Shown: positions 35,133-43,379 of the stretch, piece after piece
Numbering within the stretch: the first letter of the stretch is position 1
How the letters are laid out: each line of letters starts with the position of its first letter
From: Faecalispora jeddahensis
Lineage (GTDB): Bacteria > Bacillota > Clostridia > Oscillospirales > Acutalibacteraceae
Length of the DNA: 64,000 bases
Direction of reading: 5' to 3'
Assembly (NCBI RefSeq): GCF_000577335.1
Contig: NZ_CBYL010000008.1
Span: 1 to 64,000 of the forward strand
Notes under the pieces: generated by a model
What the model was told of the DNA's origin: nothing
Seen by the model: only the letters and a program-made list of their open reading frames with translations
The model's database searches: none
Program-made: the position numbers and the translations under genes

Positions 35133-35557
35133 GATTGCTCACCACCCGTTTCTTCCTTCTTGACAAACTTGCATTTGATCGGCAGCTTGTTTGCAGCAAG
35201 GCGCATTGCCTCTCTGGCGGTTGCCTCGGCAACGCCGCCGATTTCGAACATCACTCTGCCGGGCTTTACAACGGCCACCCAGTACTCGGGCGCGCCCTTA
35301 CCGGAACCCATGCGGGTTTCTGCCGGCTTCTTAGTGACAGGCTTATCGGGGAAAATCTTAATCCAGACTTTACCGAATCTCTTTGTGTAACGAGTCATGG
35401 CAATACGGGCGGCCTCAATCTGGTTCGAGGTGATCCAGGCGGGCTCAAGGGCCTGAAGGCCGAAATCGCCGTATGCGACCTGACTGCCGCGATATGCCTT
35501 ACCGGTCATACGACCGCGGTGCACTCTGCGGTATTTCACGCGTTTAGGCAGCAACAT
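35129..35557 (-). CDS. rplP: 50S ribosomal protein L16
   Basis: A 142-residue protein near the tRNA-accommodation site. It begins [19 protein letters not shown] and contains [22 protein letters not shown]. Overlaps by one base with rpsC and by four with rpmC. Confidence 0.97.
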   Translation of the reverse strand: MLLPKRVKYRRVHRGRMTGKAYRGSQVAYGDFGLQALEPAWITSNQIEAARIAMTRYTKRFGKVWIKIFPDKPVTKKPAETRMGSGKGAPEYWVAVVKPGRVMFEIGGVAEATAREAMRLAANKLPIKCKFVKKEETGGEQS

Positions 35558-36222
35558 TATTTATTGCCTCCTTCCCTCTTGGGCTTGCGGTTATCGTGGA
35601 GAACCTCGCCTCTATAGATCCACACCTTCACGCCAATGCGGCCGTAGGTGGTAGCAGCCTCGGCAAAACCGTAGTCGATGTCTGCACGGATGGTCTGCAG
35701 CGGGATAGTACCCTCATGGTAGTGCTCGGTACGGGCAATTTCAGCACCGCCCAAACGGCCGGAAACCTGAGTCTTGATGCCCTTCGCGCCGAGCTTCATG
35801 GCGCGGCCCATGCACTGTTTCATTGCACGGCGGAACGAAATTCTCTTTTCGAGCTGCTGGGCAATGTTCTCCGCAACGAGCTGTGCGTTCAAATCGGGGG
35901 ATTTCACCTCGACGATATTGATGGATACCGGCTTGCCCAGCATCGCTTCGCACTGCACGCGGAGCTTCTCGATCTCTGCGCCGCCCTTGCCGATGACCAT
36001 GCCGGGCTTTGCGCAGTGAATGTGAACGCGAACCTTGGAAGCGTCGCGCTCGATCTCAATTTTCGGAACACCCGCGGAAGCGAGCTGCTTCTTGAGTGTT
36101 TTACGCAGCTTGTAATCCTCGACCAGGGTGTCGCCAAAGACATTGTCCTTCGCGAACCAGCGGGAATCCCAATCTTTAATTACGCCCACACGAAAGCCGT
36201 GGGGATTGATTTTCTGGCCCAT
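35557..36222 (-). CDS. rpsC: 30S ribosomal protein S3
   Basis: A 221-residue protein of the mRNA entry channel. N-terminal KH domain ([24 protein letters not shown]) and C-terminal domain with [23 protein letters not shown]. It starts [20 protein letters not shown]; standard length. Confidence 0.97.
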   Translation of the reverse strand: MGQKINPHGFRVGVIKDWDSRWFAKDNVFGDTLVEDYKLRKTLKKQLASAGVPKIEIERDASKVRVHIHCAKPGMVIGKGGAEIEKLRVQCEAMLGKPVSINIVEVKSPDLNAQLVAENIAQQLEKRISFRRAMKQCMGRAMKLGAKGIKTQVSGRLGGAEIARTEHYHEGTIPLQTIRADIDYGFAEAATTYGRIGVKVWIYRGEVLHDNRKPKREGGNK

Positions 36223-36237
36223 AGTTTACCTCCTCCG

Positions 36238-36582
36238 CTATTCTTTTTCCTTGAGCACGAGGGTAACGTGCGAAGTTCTTTTCAAAATTCTGAACGCGCG
36301 ACCCTGCGCTCTGGGGCGAATGCGCTTGAGGATCGGGCCAGGGCTGACGAAGCACTCGGCGACGTACAGTCTGGTAACGTCCATGTTATGGTTATTCTCA
36401 GCATTTGCAATGGCCGACTTCAGCAGTTTCTGAAGGTCTTCACATGCGGCCTTTGGGGTATGCTTCAGGATAGCCATAGCAAGGTCTGTCTCCTTGCCCC
36501 GGATCAAATCCAGCACAATCGATACCTTGCGGGGAGAAATACGGGCGTATTTCAAATAAGCCCTTGCTTCCATTGTATACAC
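36238..36582 (-). CDS. rplV: 50S ribosomal protein L22
   Basis: A 114-residue protein whose beta hairpin lines the peptide tunnel. It begins [19 protein letters not shown] and ends with [20 protein letters not shown], the macrolide-relevant loop region. Confidence 0.97.
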   Translation of the reverse strand: MYTMEARAYLKYARISPRKVSIVLDLIRGKETDLAMAILKHTPKAACEDLQKLLKSAIANAENNHNMDVTRLYVAECFVSPGPILKRIRPRAQGRAFRILKRTSHVTLVLKEKE

Positions 36583-36594
36583 TCCTTTCGGCCT

Positions 36595-36867
36595 TTATCG
36601 GGTAGTTTTGGATCCGGCGTGACCTTTAAAGGTTCTGGTGGGGGCAAACTCACCGAGCTTGTGCCCAACCATATCTTCGGTAACATAAACCGGAACATGC
36701 TTGCGGCCGTCATGGACGGCAATCGTATGACCGACGAAATCCGGGAAAATAATCGAAGCTCTGCTCCAGGTCTTGACGATTTTCTTTTCGCCGGCGGCGT
36801 TCATCTCTTGAATCCTTTTCAGCAGAACGGGCTGAACATAAGGACCCTTTTTCACACTTCTGCTCAT
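36595..36867 (-). CDS. rpsS: 30S ribosomal protein S19
   Basis: A 90-residue head protein with [19 protein letters not shown] at the start and [19 protein letters not shown] near the end, both diagnostic. Confidence 0.97.
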   Translation of the reverse strand: MSRSVKKGPYVQPVLLKRIQEMNAAGEKKIVKTWSRASIIFPDFVGHTIAVHDGRKHVPVYVTEDMVGHKLGEFAPTRTFKGHAGSKTTR

Positions 36868-36891
36868 CAGTTAAGCTCCTTTCTGTCCGCC

Positions 36892-37725
36892 TTACTTACT
36901 GTTTCTGCGCTTCACGATAAATTTATCGGAGCGGTTCTTCTTAGAACGGGTCTTGTAGCCCAGTGCGGGTTTACCCCAGGGGGTTACAGGGCCGGGACGG
37001 CCGACGGGAGACTTACCTTCACCACCGCCGTGGGGGTGATCGTTCGGGTTCATAACAGATCCGCGAACGGTAGGACGCCAGCCCATGTGGCGCTTGCGAC
37101 CGGCTTTACCGATCTTTACGTTCTCGTGGTCGAGGTTGCTGACCTGGCCAATAGTAGCCATGCACAGCTGAGAAACGTTGCGCAGTTCACCGGAGGGCAA
37201 ACGCAGCAGCGCCATGCCGTTTTCCTTCGCCATCAGCTGAGCCTGGTTGCCGGCCGAACGAGCCAGCTGGCCGCCCTTGCCGGGGTACAGCTCAACGTTG
37301 TGGATGAAGGTACCGGTCGGGATCGCAGAAAGAGGCAGCGCATTGCCGGGCTTAATGTCGGCGCCTGTGCCGGAAACAACTGTGTCGCCGACCTTCAGGC
37401 CGTGAGGAGCGATAATGTAGCTCTTCTGGCCATCCTCATACTGAATGAGCGCGATGAAAGCGGAGCGGTTCGGATCATACTCCAGGGTAAGAACCTTCGC
37501 CGGAACATCTGCTCTCTGACGCTTGAAATCGATCACGCGGTACTTTTTGCGGTTTCCGCCTCCGCGATGGCGAACCGTAATTCTGCCATAGCTGTTACGG
37601 CCGGACTTTTTATTCAGCGGCTCCAGCAGGCTCTTCTCAGGGCCCTTCTTGGAAAGCTGAGAATAATCTGTTACCGACATGTTGCGGCGGCCCGCGGTAG
37701 TCGGTTTATAATTAATAATAGGCAT
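36892..37725 (-). CDS. rplB: 50S ribosomal protein L2
   Basis: A 277-residue core protein of the peptidyl-transferase region. The C-terminal signature [20 protein letters not shown] is complete and contains the conserved histidine. The gene is separated from rplW by an unusually long, hairpin-rich 114-base gap. Confidence 0.97.
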   Translation of the reverse strand: MPIINYKPTTAGRRNMSVTDYSQLSKKGPEKSLLEPLNKKSGRNSYGRITVRHRGGGNRKKYRVIDFKRQRADVPAKVLTLEYDPNRSAFIALIQYEDGQKSYIIAPHGLKVGDTVVSGTGADIKPGNALPLSAIPTGTFIHNVELYPGKGGQLARSAGNQAQLMAKENGMALLRLPSGELRNVSQLCMATIGQVSNLDHENVKIGKAGRKRHMGWRPTVRGSVMNPNDHPHGGGEGKSPVGRPGPVTPWGKPALGYKTRSKKNRSDKFIVKRRNSK

Positions 37726-37755
37726 TCGGTTTCACACTCCTTGTTATGGCTTTGC

Positions 37756-37844
37756 GGGGATCAGCCAAATCCCCATACTTTGCCCCTGCCTCAGGATCGG
37801 CAGGATTCTGTATACACATTGTAATATCGACACGCGATATTACA
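37756..37844 (-). other. Three consecutive hairpins between rplW and rplB
   Basis: GGGGAT/ATCCCC (37756-37774), CCTGCC/GGCAGG (37785-37804) and a perfect 10-bp stem TGTAATATCG/CGATATTACA (37820-37844) that covers the rplW stop codon. There is no T run. They could be processing, stability or regulatory elements inside the S10 operon. Confidence 0.55.
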
Positions 37845-38130
37845 TCATACCCTCGAAGAATTCGATCGGCTTGCTGTCCTCGGTGAGGGAAACAACCGCT
37901 TTTTTCCACGCGGCGGTATAGCCCTGGGTTCTGCCCTGGCGGCGCAGATGTCCGCGAACATGCAGGGTATTCACCTTTGCGACCTTGACCTTAAAAAGCT
38001 CCTCGACAGCGCGCGCAATATCAATCTTTGTGGCATTGCGGGCAACCTCGAAGGTGTACTTTTTGAAGCCAATGGCGCTCATGCTCTTTTCCGTAATGAT
38101 CGGGCGGATGACAATCTCATGTGCAGTCAT
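37840..38130 (-). CDS. rplW: 50S ribosomal protein L23
   Basis: A 96-residue protein at the tunnel exit where trigger factor and SRP dock. It starts [17 protein letters not shown] and contains KTYFEVA-like [24 protein letters not shown]. Its ATG overlaps the rplD stop by one base. The stop codon lies inside a perfect hairpin. Confidence 0.96.
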   Translation of the reverse strand: MTAHEIVIRPIITEKSMSAIGFKKYTFEVARNATKIDIARAVEELFKVKVAKVNTLHVRGHLRRQGRTQGYTAAWKKAVVSLTEDSKPIEFFEGMM

Positions 38131-38753
38131 TATGCATACACCTCCTCGATCTTGGCTACGGCATCCTTGAGCACGATGAACTTATCGGCATTGAGGATGT
38201 CATAGACATTCAGAGTGTTTACGGTGGCGGTTTTCACGCCCTGCAGGTTCGCAGCGGAAGCGATGACCTTCTTATTCTCCTCGGGGAGAACAATCAGGGC
38301 CTTCTTCTCAGCGCCGAGCGCCTGAAGCATGGAAACGATCACCTTTGTTTTGTATTCGTCCATTGCAATCTGGTCCAGAACAACGATCTCGTTGTCGATG
38401 ACCTTGCTGGAGAAAGCAGATTTCATGGCAAGACGGCGAACCTTCTTGTTCACGGTATATCTGTAGTCGCGGGGCTTCGGCGCAAATACGACACCGCCGT
38501 GTCTCCACTGGGGAGCGCGGATGGAGCCCTGTCTTGCGTGGCCGGTACCCTTCTGGCGCCAGGGTTTTCTGCCGCCGCCGGCAACCTCCGAGCGGGTCAG
38601 CGCGGACTGTGTGCCCTGCCGCTGATTTGCCAGATAGTTTTTCACCAGCTCATGCATTACTGCGACATTGGGTTCAATTCCAAATACGGCTTCAGAAAGC
38701 TCGATTTGTCCAACTTCCTTACCAGCCATATCAAGTACTGCTACTTTCGGCAT
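38130..38753 (-). CDS. rplD: 50S ribosomal protein L4
   Basis: A 207-residue protein with a tunnel-lining loop ([25 protein letters not shown]) and the globular domain around [12 protein letters not shown]. In E. coli L4 represses the S10 operon; whether it acts on the leader here is unknown. Confidence 0.97.
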   Translation of the reverse strand: MPKVAVLDMAGKEVGQIELSEAVFGIEPNVAVMHELVKNYLANQRQGTQSALTRSEVAGGGRKPWRQKGTGHARQGSIRAPQWRHGGVVFAPKPRDYRYTVNKKVRRLAMKSAFSSKVIDNEIVVLDQIAMDEYKTKVIVSMLQALGAEKKALIVLPEENKKVIASAANLQGVKTATVNTLNVYDILNADKFIVLKDAVAKIEEVYA

Positions 38754-38770
38754 TCTAATTCCTCCTTCCC

Positions 38771-39403
38771 TTACGCCTTCACGCTGTCGCGGATGACAAC
38801 AACGCCGCCGTTAGGACCAGGGATAGCCCCTTTGATAGCGATCAAATTGTTTTCAGTGTCCACCTTGACAACGGTCAAATTCTGAACGGTAACCTTTTCA
38901 GCACCCATGTGTCCGGCGGCCTTCAGGCCCTTGAACACTCTGGAAGGACTGGAGTTGGCGCCCAGAGAACCGCGGTGTCTGGCAACAGGGCCGGTACCGT
39001 GGGTTTCCTTCAGTCTCTGGAAGTTCCAGCGCTTGATCGCGCCGGCGTAGCCCTTACCTTTGCTGGTGCCGGAAACATCGACCTTGTCCCCTTTTTCGAA
39101 GACGTCGGCCTTGATCAGGTCGCCTACGTTATAGGCGTCTGTGTTGGAGAGTCTGAACTCTCTCAGAGTTCTTTTGGGAGCTACATCCGCTTTCGCGAAA
39201 TGGCCCTTCAGGGGCTTATTCAAACGGTTCAGCTTTCTGTCGCCGAAACCGACCTGAATTGCCGCATAACCGTCGTTTTCAACCGTCTTCTTCTGCGAAA
39301 CGACGCAGGGACCGGCTTCTACAACAGTGACAGGGACAACGTTCCCCTTTTCATCGAAGATCTGCGTCATGCCGATCTTCTTGCCAATGATTGCCTTTTG
39401 CAT
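38771..39403 (-). CDS. rplC: 50S ribosomal protein L3
   Basis: A 210-residue early-assembly protein: [20 protein letters not shown] at the start and the central extension [28 protein letters not shown]. The 70-base gap before it contains a GTTGGTG-TTT-CACCAAC hairpin (39431-39447). Confidence 0.97.
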   Translation of the reverse strand: MQKAIIGKKIGMTQIFDEKGNVVPVTVVEAGPCVVSQKKTVENDGYAAIQVGFGDRKLNRLNKPLKGHFAKADVAPKRTLREFRLSNTDAYNVGDLIKADVFEKGDKVDVSGTSKGKGYAGAIKRWNFQRLKETHGTGPVARHRGSLGANSSPSRVFKGLKAAGHMGAEKVTVQNLTVVKVDTENNLIAIKGAIPGPNGGVVVIRDSVKA

Positions 39404-39473
39404 GTTTTTTACCTCCTATGCAGGTTATTGGTTGGTGTTTCACCAACGTGACCCCAGCCGCTCGGTTGGTCGA

Positions 39474-39785
39474 TCAGAGCTTGATCTCAATCTCGACGCC
39501 CGCGGGAAGTTCCAGGCCCATCATCGCCTCTACTGTTTTGTTAGAGGGTCTGAGGATGTCGATCAGTCTTTTGTGGGTTCTCATCTCGAACTGCTCACGG
39601 CTGTCCTTGTACTTGTGAACAGCGCGCAGGATGGTGACAACCTGCTTCTCTGTCGGCAGCGGAACCGGGCCGGAAACTCTGGCGCCTGTACGCTTTGCCG
39701 TTGCCACGATCTTCTCTGCGGACTGATCCACCAGCTGATGATCGTACCCCTTGATTCTGATCCTGATTTTTTCTTTGACTGCCAC
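39474..39785 (-). CDS. rpsJ: 30S ribosomal protein S10
   Basis: A 103-residue head protein that also serves as NusE in antitermination. The best start is GTG at 39785 behind AAGGAGG, giving a family-like N-terminus ([20 protein letters not shown]). The frame extending to 39839 runs through the binding site. It is the first gene of the cluster, preceded by a leader with its own promoter. Confidence 0.96.
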   Translation of the reverse strand: MAVKEKIRIRIKGYDHQLVDQSAEKIVATAKRTGARVSGPVPLPTEKQVVTILRAVHKYKDSREQFEMRTHKRLIDILRPSNKTVEAMMGLELPAGVEIEIKL

Positions 39786-40066
39786 GTTGAATCGCCTCCT
39801 TGTAAATAGTTGGCGGGCGGCGTTTTTAAAACCTAACACTGTTCCGGGTGTTTCTCCCTAGAACACTAAAAACCGGATTGACTTCGGAAACGAAGTTAAT
39901 CCGGGAAAGGCACAAAAAAACGTCTGGGCAAAACGGCGCACTCATGGCCTGTTCTGTCCCAAAATATCTGTCGCCCGGTTTAAAATCGGACATACTCCAC
40001 GGAAAAACCGGCAAATCTGCCGCAACCTCCCGCTTCATCGCATATCTGTCGCAGTCACGCTTCATT
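39786..40066 (-). promoter_or_regulatory. Leader of the S10 operon with an attenuator-like hairpin
   Basis: About 275 untranslated bases. At 39873-39904 a 14-bp stem with a GAAA-type loop (arms CCGGATTGACTTCG and CGAAGTTAATCCGG, one mismatch) is followed on the minus strand by TTTTTAGTG, so it can act as a terminator before rpsJ. The arms GTGTT and AACAC downstream of it can pair in alternative ways. An open frame over 39826-40095 is present but has no convincing start. Confidence 0.55.
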
Positions 40067-40095
40067 ATAATACCATATTCCTCATGGGAACGCAA
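40067..40095 (-). promoter_or_regulatory. Promoter of the S10 operon
   Basis: Minus strand TTGCGT (40090-40095), 17-base spacer, extended -10 TGG-TATTAT (40067-40072), overlapping a second possible -10 TATAAT three bases on. It lies 62 bases beyond the stop of the lipoprotein gene. Confidence 0.65.
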
Positions 40096-40157
40096 GAATT
40101 ATTTTCTCTTTTCTGCAAGAAATTTTTATGTGATTATTATTGAAATCAAACAAAAAT

Positions 40158-41006
40158 TTAGTGAGATACTACGGCGTTCTCCAATTCCTCTTCCGGCAGC
40201 TCATACGGCGTGTATCCCTCAGGGTTGGCTTCCACCTTTAAATAGGGCTTCATCTCAAAATACGGCACCACGATCTGATACACATCGCCCAGCGCGTAGG
40301 GCACCGGCAGGGAAAAGCCGATTCCGTCCGGCGTCATATACACGGAGGTTTCCGCCTTGTTCTGCGCAATGATCTCGGATGGGAGTGCGTCTACGATCTC
40401 TGCCGGAGCGTTGTCGCGCACGGCTTCCCAGATCACCTCATACAGATCCTCGTCATCCTCGAGCAGATCGGACGCAGCCAGCACTTTGCCGGATTGCAGA
40501 TCGAAATTGACAGCCCTGGTATATTTGCTCGGGTGGGCAGCATCGGAGCGCCCGAATGAAACGGTAAACAGCACACTGACGAAGTCGCCGCTCTGACGCG
40601 TCAGCTCGTAATCGGTGCGGATCGTGACCTGTATTACCTGCTTGCTCGAAGCATCCCGCTCCTCCGCATAGCCATTCTGCTCCACGTCGCGCAGCGCCGC
40701 TTCCTTTACGGCGGCATTCAGCGCCTCCGAATGCTTCATTCCCAGAAACACCGGATACGCTACCGTATAGTTTTTCCCATTATTTTGAAATTGAAACAGC
40801 TCGCGGCGCACTGCCGCGGTTGAAACCTGATCCGAGCTTTCCGGCTCGGAGGATTCGGGAGCCGAGAACTCCGGCTGAGAGGACTCCGATGCGGAGACCT
40901 CTTCGGAAGAAGAAGGCGCCGAGCTTTGCCCGCCGCGCCCCGCGCAGCCGGTCAGCAGAGAGAACAGCAGCGCAGCAGCGGCCCCTGCCGCAATCAGTCG
41001 TTTCAT
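40158..41006 (-). CDS. Lipoprotein with a DUF3298-like C-terminal domain
   Basis: A 282-residue predicted lipoprotein: signal peptide with lipobox LLTGC (Cys at about 21), a Ser/Glu/Pro-rich flexible linker (about 22-62), and a globular domain from about 68 to 270. That domain has the pattern NFDLQSGKVLAASDLL...MTPDGIGFSLPVPYALGDVYQIVVPYFEMKPYL and resembles the DUF4163/DUF3298 pair found in RsiV and PdaC. Function unknown; a ligand or wall-sensing role is possible. Its ATG begins one base after the stop of the preceding microprotein gene, whose last codons carry the AGGAGG binding site, so the three genes are translationally coupled. Confidence 0.8.
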   Translation of the reverse strand: MKRLIAAGAAAALLFSLLTGCAGRGGQSSAPSSSEEVSASESSQPEFSAPESSEPESSDQVSTAAVRRELFQFQNNGKNYTVAYPVFLGMKHSEALNAAVKEAALRDVEQNGYAEERDASSKQVIQVTIRTDYELTRQSGDFVSVLFTVSFGRSDAAHPSKYTRAVNFDLQSGKVLAASDLLEDDEDLYEVIWEAVRDNAPAEIVDALPSEIIAQNKAETSVYMTPDGIGFSLPVPYALGDVYQIVVPYFEMKPYLKVEANPEGYTPYELPEEELENAVVSH

Positions 41007-41007
41007 T

Positions 41008-41304
41008 TCAGCTCCTCCTTTTTTCAGAAGTAATTTGTTTATGCCGGATCACAGTTCCCCGGGCAGAAATCATTCGATTGGCAAAAAACAGGGACGCCCT
41101 ATAAAATAGACCCCAGGGGCCCTGCAGCGAACGCTCACTGACCAGAATGGAAGTCGGGCCATCCAGAAGCTCAAGATCCTCCTGCGAATCAATTCCTTTG
41201 GCAAACAGCACCGGGCGCGGAAAGCATTGCCGATATTGACCCCACCCGCGCACCGCAGCAGCCGCAGAAAACACCAAGGCTACCAATGCAATCAGTCTTT
41301 TCAT
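41008..41304 (-). CDS. Membrane microprotein with a DGPTSI motif (second copy)
   Basis: A 98-residue protein: N-terminal hydrophobic helix (about 4-20), short spacer, then DGPTSILVSERS at about 48-59, an aromatic stretch (LFYRASLFFANR) and a basic tail. It aligns without large gaps to the upstream 98-residue gene. The pattern DGPTSILV, a polar four-residue stretch ending in Ser, about six variable residues, F(F/Y)R, FFA is shared by both. The motif is the signature of the ion-binding region of sodium-pump decarboxylase beta subunits, but everything else of that 390-residue protein is missing. This copy has lost the preceding GAA. Its ATG overlaps the previous stop (ATGA). Function unknown. 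Confidence 0.7.
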   Translation of the reverse strand: MKRLIALVALVFSAAAAVRGWGQYRQCFPRPVLFAKGIDSQEDLELLDGPTSILVSERSLQGPWGLFYRASLFFANRMISARGTVIRHKQITSEKRRS

Positions 41305-41597
41305 GGCCGCCCTGCCTTTCCATCAAATCGCTTTTTTCTGCTACGCTCGCGCCGCCAATCACTCAAAGAAGAGAAGGTGTCCGCAAAGAAAAAGACGAAA
41401 CGAAAAAAGACACTTACCGCACTCCAGCTGCTTTTTTGCGTCACAAGGATCGAGGTAGGGCCGTCCGCTGCACCAATCACGCCCACCGCGCAGGCATCAC
41501 GGTCGGTCCACCGACGACTGAGCCGCCAGCCGGACAGCGCCGCAGCAGCCGTCAATGCAACTGTCAGCACCGCCGAAATTTTCCAAAGCTTTTTCAT
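41301..41597 (-). CDS. Membrane microprotein with a GVIGAADGPTSILV motif (first copy)
   Basis: A 98-residue protein starting MKKLWKISAVLTV behind AAAGGAGAATCCT. It has an N-terminal transmembrane helix (about 6-22), then the motif VGVIGAADGPTSILVTQ (38-54), an aromatic segment (VFFRFVFFFADTF) and a basic tail (RRERSRKKRF). The motif matches 15 of 17 residues of the same region in the beta subunit encoded 2 kb upstream (IGVIGAADGPTSILVSQ). A longer frame to 41717 crosses the proS terminator and is not used. It heads a coupled trio with the second copy and a lipoprotein. I know of similar short clostridial proteins but of no experimental function. Confidence 0.72.
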   Translation of the reverse strand: MKKLWKISAVLTVALTAAAALSGWRLSRRWTDRDACAVGVIGAADGPTSILVTQKSSWSAVSVFFRFVFFFADTFSSLSDWRRERSRKKRFDGKAGRP

Positions 41598-41637
41598 AGG
41601 ATTCTCCTTTCTTCTCTCCTTATTCTGCGGGGAATGG

Positions 41638-41679
41638 AAAAAAGGGAAAGGGATGGCTGGCATCCTCTTTCCCCTTTTC
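41638..41679 (-). terminator. Terminator after proS
   Basis: GGGAAAGGGATG pairs with CATCCTCTTTCCC (one bulge) around a five-base loop, followed on the minus strand by TTTTTTT. No clear promoter follows for the microprotein genes, so partial read-through is likely. Confidence 0.7.
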
Positions 41680-41722
41680 GCGTCGTTTTCCATCGGTTTC
41701 GTCCGTTTCGGCGGCAAATGGC

Positions 41723-43159
41723 TTAATAGGCCTTTCCCCAGTAAACCATCGCTTTGGCTTTCTGCCCACAGCAGACACAGGTCTCCGTAATCTGTTCCTG
41801 CTCGAAAGGCATACAGCGGGAGGAAACTCCAGCCAAATCTTTCAGTTTTTCCTCACACTCGGGACTTCCGCACCACATTGCTTTGATAAAGCCGGGCTTC
41901 TGGTCCGCCATCTCGCGGAATTCATCCAATGTTTTGACGGTGTAGGTCATGTTTTCGCGGCGACTCAGCGCCGTGTCGTACATGCCCCTGCGAACCGCTT
42001 CCAGCTGGTCCAACACAGCCTGTTCGAGGTCGGCCAGAGAAACAAAACTCTTTTCTCTGTCGGTTCTGCGAACCAGCACGCATTGATCCTTCTCGATATC
42101 CTTGGGGCCGATCTCCAAACGGATCGGAACCCCTTTCATTTCATACTGAGCAAACTTCCAGCCAGGCGACTGATCACTGTCGTCAACCAGAACGCGACAA
42201 ACCTTTTTGAGCCTTTGCTCCAGTTCTCTCGCCTTTTCCAGAACGCCTTCCTTGTGCTGAGCCACCGGCACGATCACAACCTGAATCGGTGCGACCGCAG
42301 GGGGCAGAACCAGGCCGTCGTTATCTCCGTGGGTCATAATGATTCCGCCGATAATGCGGGTGCTCAAACCCCAGGAGGTCTGGTGAGGGTAGCAGACAGA
42401 ATTATCCCTGCCCTGGAACGTGATGTCAAACGCTCTTGCAAATCCGTCGCCGAAATAATGGCTGGTACCGGACTGCAACGCCTTGCCGTCGTGCATCATG
42501 GCCTCAATGGTATAAGTCATTTCCGCGCCGGCAAACTTTTCCTTGTCGGTCTTTCTTCCCTTGATCACCGGGATCGAAAGCTCGTTCTCGCAAAGCTCCG
42601 CGTACACCCGCAGCATCTGCTCGGTTTCGGCCTTGGCCTCTTCCGCCGTTTCGTGCATGGTGTGTCCCTCCTGCCAGTGGAATTCCACCGAGCGAAGGAA
42701 CGGGCGTGTGGTTTTCTCCCACCGCACCACAGAACACCACTGGTTATAGAGCTTTGGAAGATCGCGCCAGGATTGAATTTTACGCGCGTAATAATCACAG
42801 AACAGGGTTTCGGAAGTAGGCCGCACGCAAAGGCGCTCGGGAAGCTCCTCACTGCCGCCGTGGGTTACCCACGCGACCTCGGGCGCAAAGCCCTCTACGT
42901 GATCCTTTTCCTTCTGGAGCAGACTTTCCGGAATAAACAGCGGCATTGCAACGTTCTGATGCCCCAGCTCCTTAAAGCGCTTATCCAGAAGATCGCGGAT
43001 GTTCTCCCAGATGGCCCAGCCGTATGGTTCAATCACCATACAGCCGCGCACGCTGGAATAATCCATCAGCTCCGCTTTTTTCACAATATCTGTGTACCAT
43101 CTGGCAAAGTCTTCCTCCATGGGAGTAATGGCCTCTACCAGTTTCTTTTGTCCGGCCAT
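41723..43159 (-). CDS. proS: Prolyl-tRNA synthetase, archaeal/eukaryote type (ProS type 3)
   Basis: A 478-residue class II synthetase without the editing insertion of the bacterial type (about 570 residues). Class II motifs are visible: motif 2 in [29 protein letters not shown] and motif 3 near [11 protein letters not shown]. An anticodon-binding domain (about 285-385) and a C-terminal zinc-like domain with four cysteines (CGSPEC, CVCCGQ) follow. It lies 19 bases after a small OadG-like gene and is probably co-transcribed with the decarboxylase subunits. Confidence 0.95.
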   Translation of the reverse strand: MAGQKKLVEAITPMEEDFARWYTDIVKKAELMDYSSVRGCMVIEPYGWAIWENIRDLLDKRFKELGHQNVAMPLFIPESLLQKEKDHVEGFAPEVAWVTHGGSEELPERLCVRPTSETLFCDYYARKIQSWRDLPKLYNQWCSVVRWEKTTRPFLRSVEFHWQEGHTMHETAEEAKAETEQMLRVYAELCENELSIPVIKGRKTDKEKFAGAEMTYTIEAMMHDGKALQSGTSHYFGDGFARAFDITFQGRDNSVCYPHQTSWGLSTRIIGGIIMTHGDNDGLVLPPAVAPIQVVIVPVAQHKEGVLEKARELEQRLKKVCRVLVDDSDQSPGWKFAQYEMKGVPIRLEIGPKDIEKDQCVLVRRTDREKSFVSLADLEQAVLDQLEAVRRGMYDTALSRRENMTYTVKTLDEFREMADQKPGFIKAMWCGSPECEEKLKDLAGVSSRCMPFEQEQITETCVCCGQKAKAMVYWGKAY

Positions 43160-43178
43160 GATTCGCTTGCTCCTTAAA

Positions 43179-43364
43179 TTACTGCTTTTCTTTTTTGCCG
43201 CCGGTCAGCTTATCAAGGCCAACGATCAGCGCATAGATCAGCACCATTACGATAAAAATACCCAGCATACCCTTGCCCATCAGCTCAAGGGAATGGTCAA
43301 TGTTCTCAGTGGTCACTTCGCCGATTAGGCTCTGAAACGCAACTGCCAATGTAGTTAAATTCAT
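43179..43364 (-). CDS. Small OadG-like membrane protein
   Basis: A 61-residue protein with one transmembrane helix (about 31-51, [22 protein letters not shown]) preceded by a short polar N-terminus and ending in a lysine-rich tail. This is the layout of the gamma/delta subunits that anchor sodium-pump decarboxylases (OadG/GcdD/MmdD). Its place 15 bases after the beta-subunit gene supports that. It lacks the longer proline/alanine linker and histidine tail of some OadG proteins. Confidence 0.75.
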   Translation of the reverse strand: MNLTTLAVAFQSLIGEVTTENIDHSLELMGKGMLGIFIVMVLIYALIVGLDKLTGGKKEKQ

Positions 43365-43379
43365 AATAAAGACCCTCCT

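Noticed and set aside
35596-37824. A 742-codon open frame on the plus strand antisense to rpsC-rplB
   Set aside because: It spans several real ribosomal protein genes and their gaps, has no binding site, and its translation is typical of the reverse complement of GC-biased codons.
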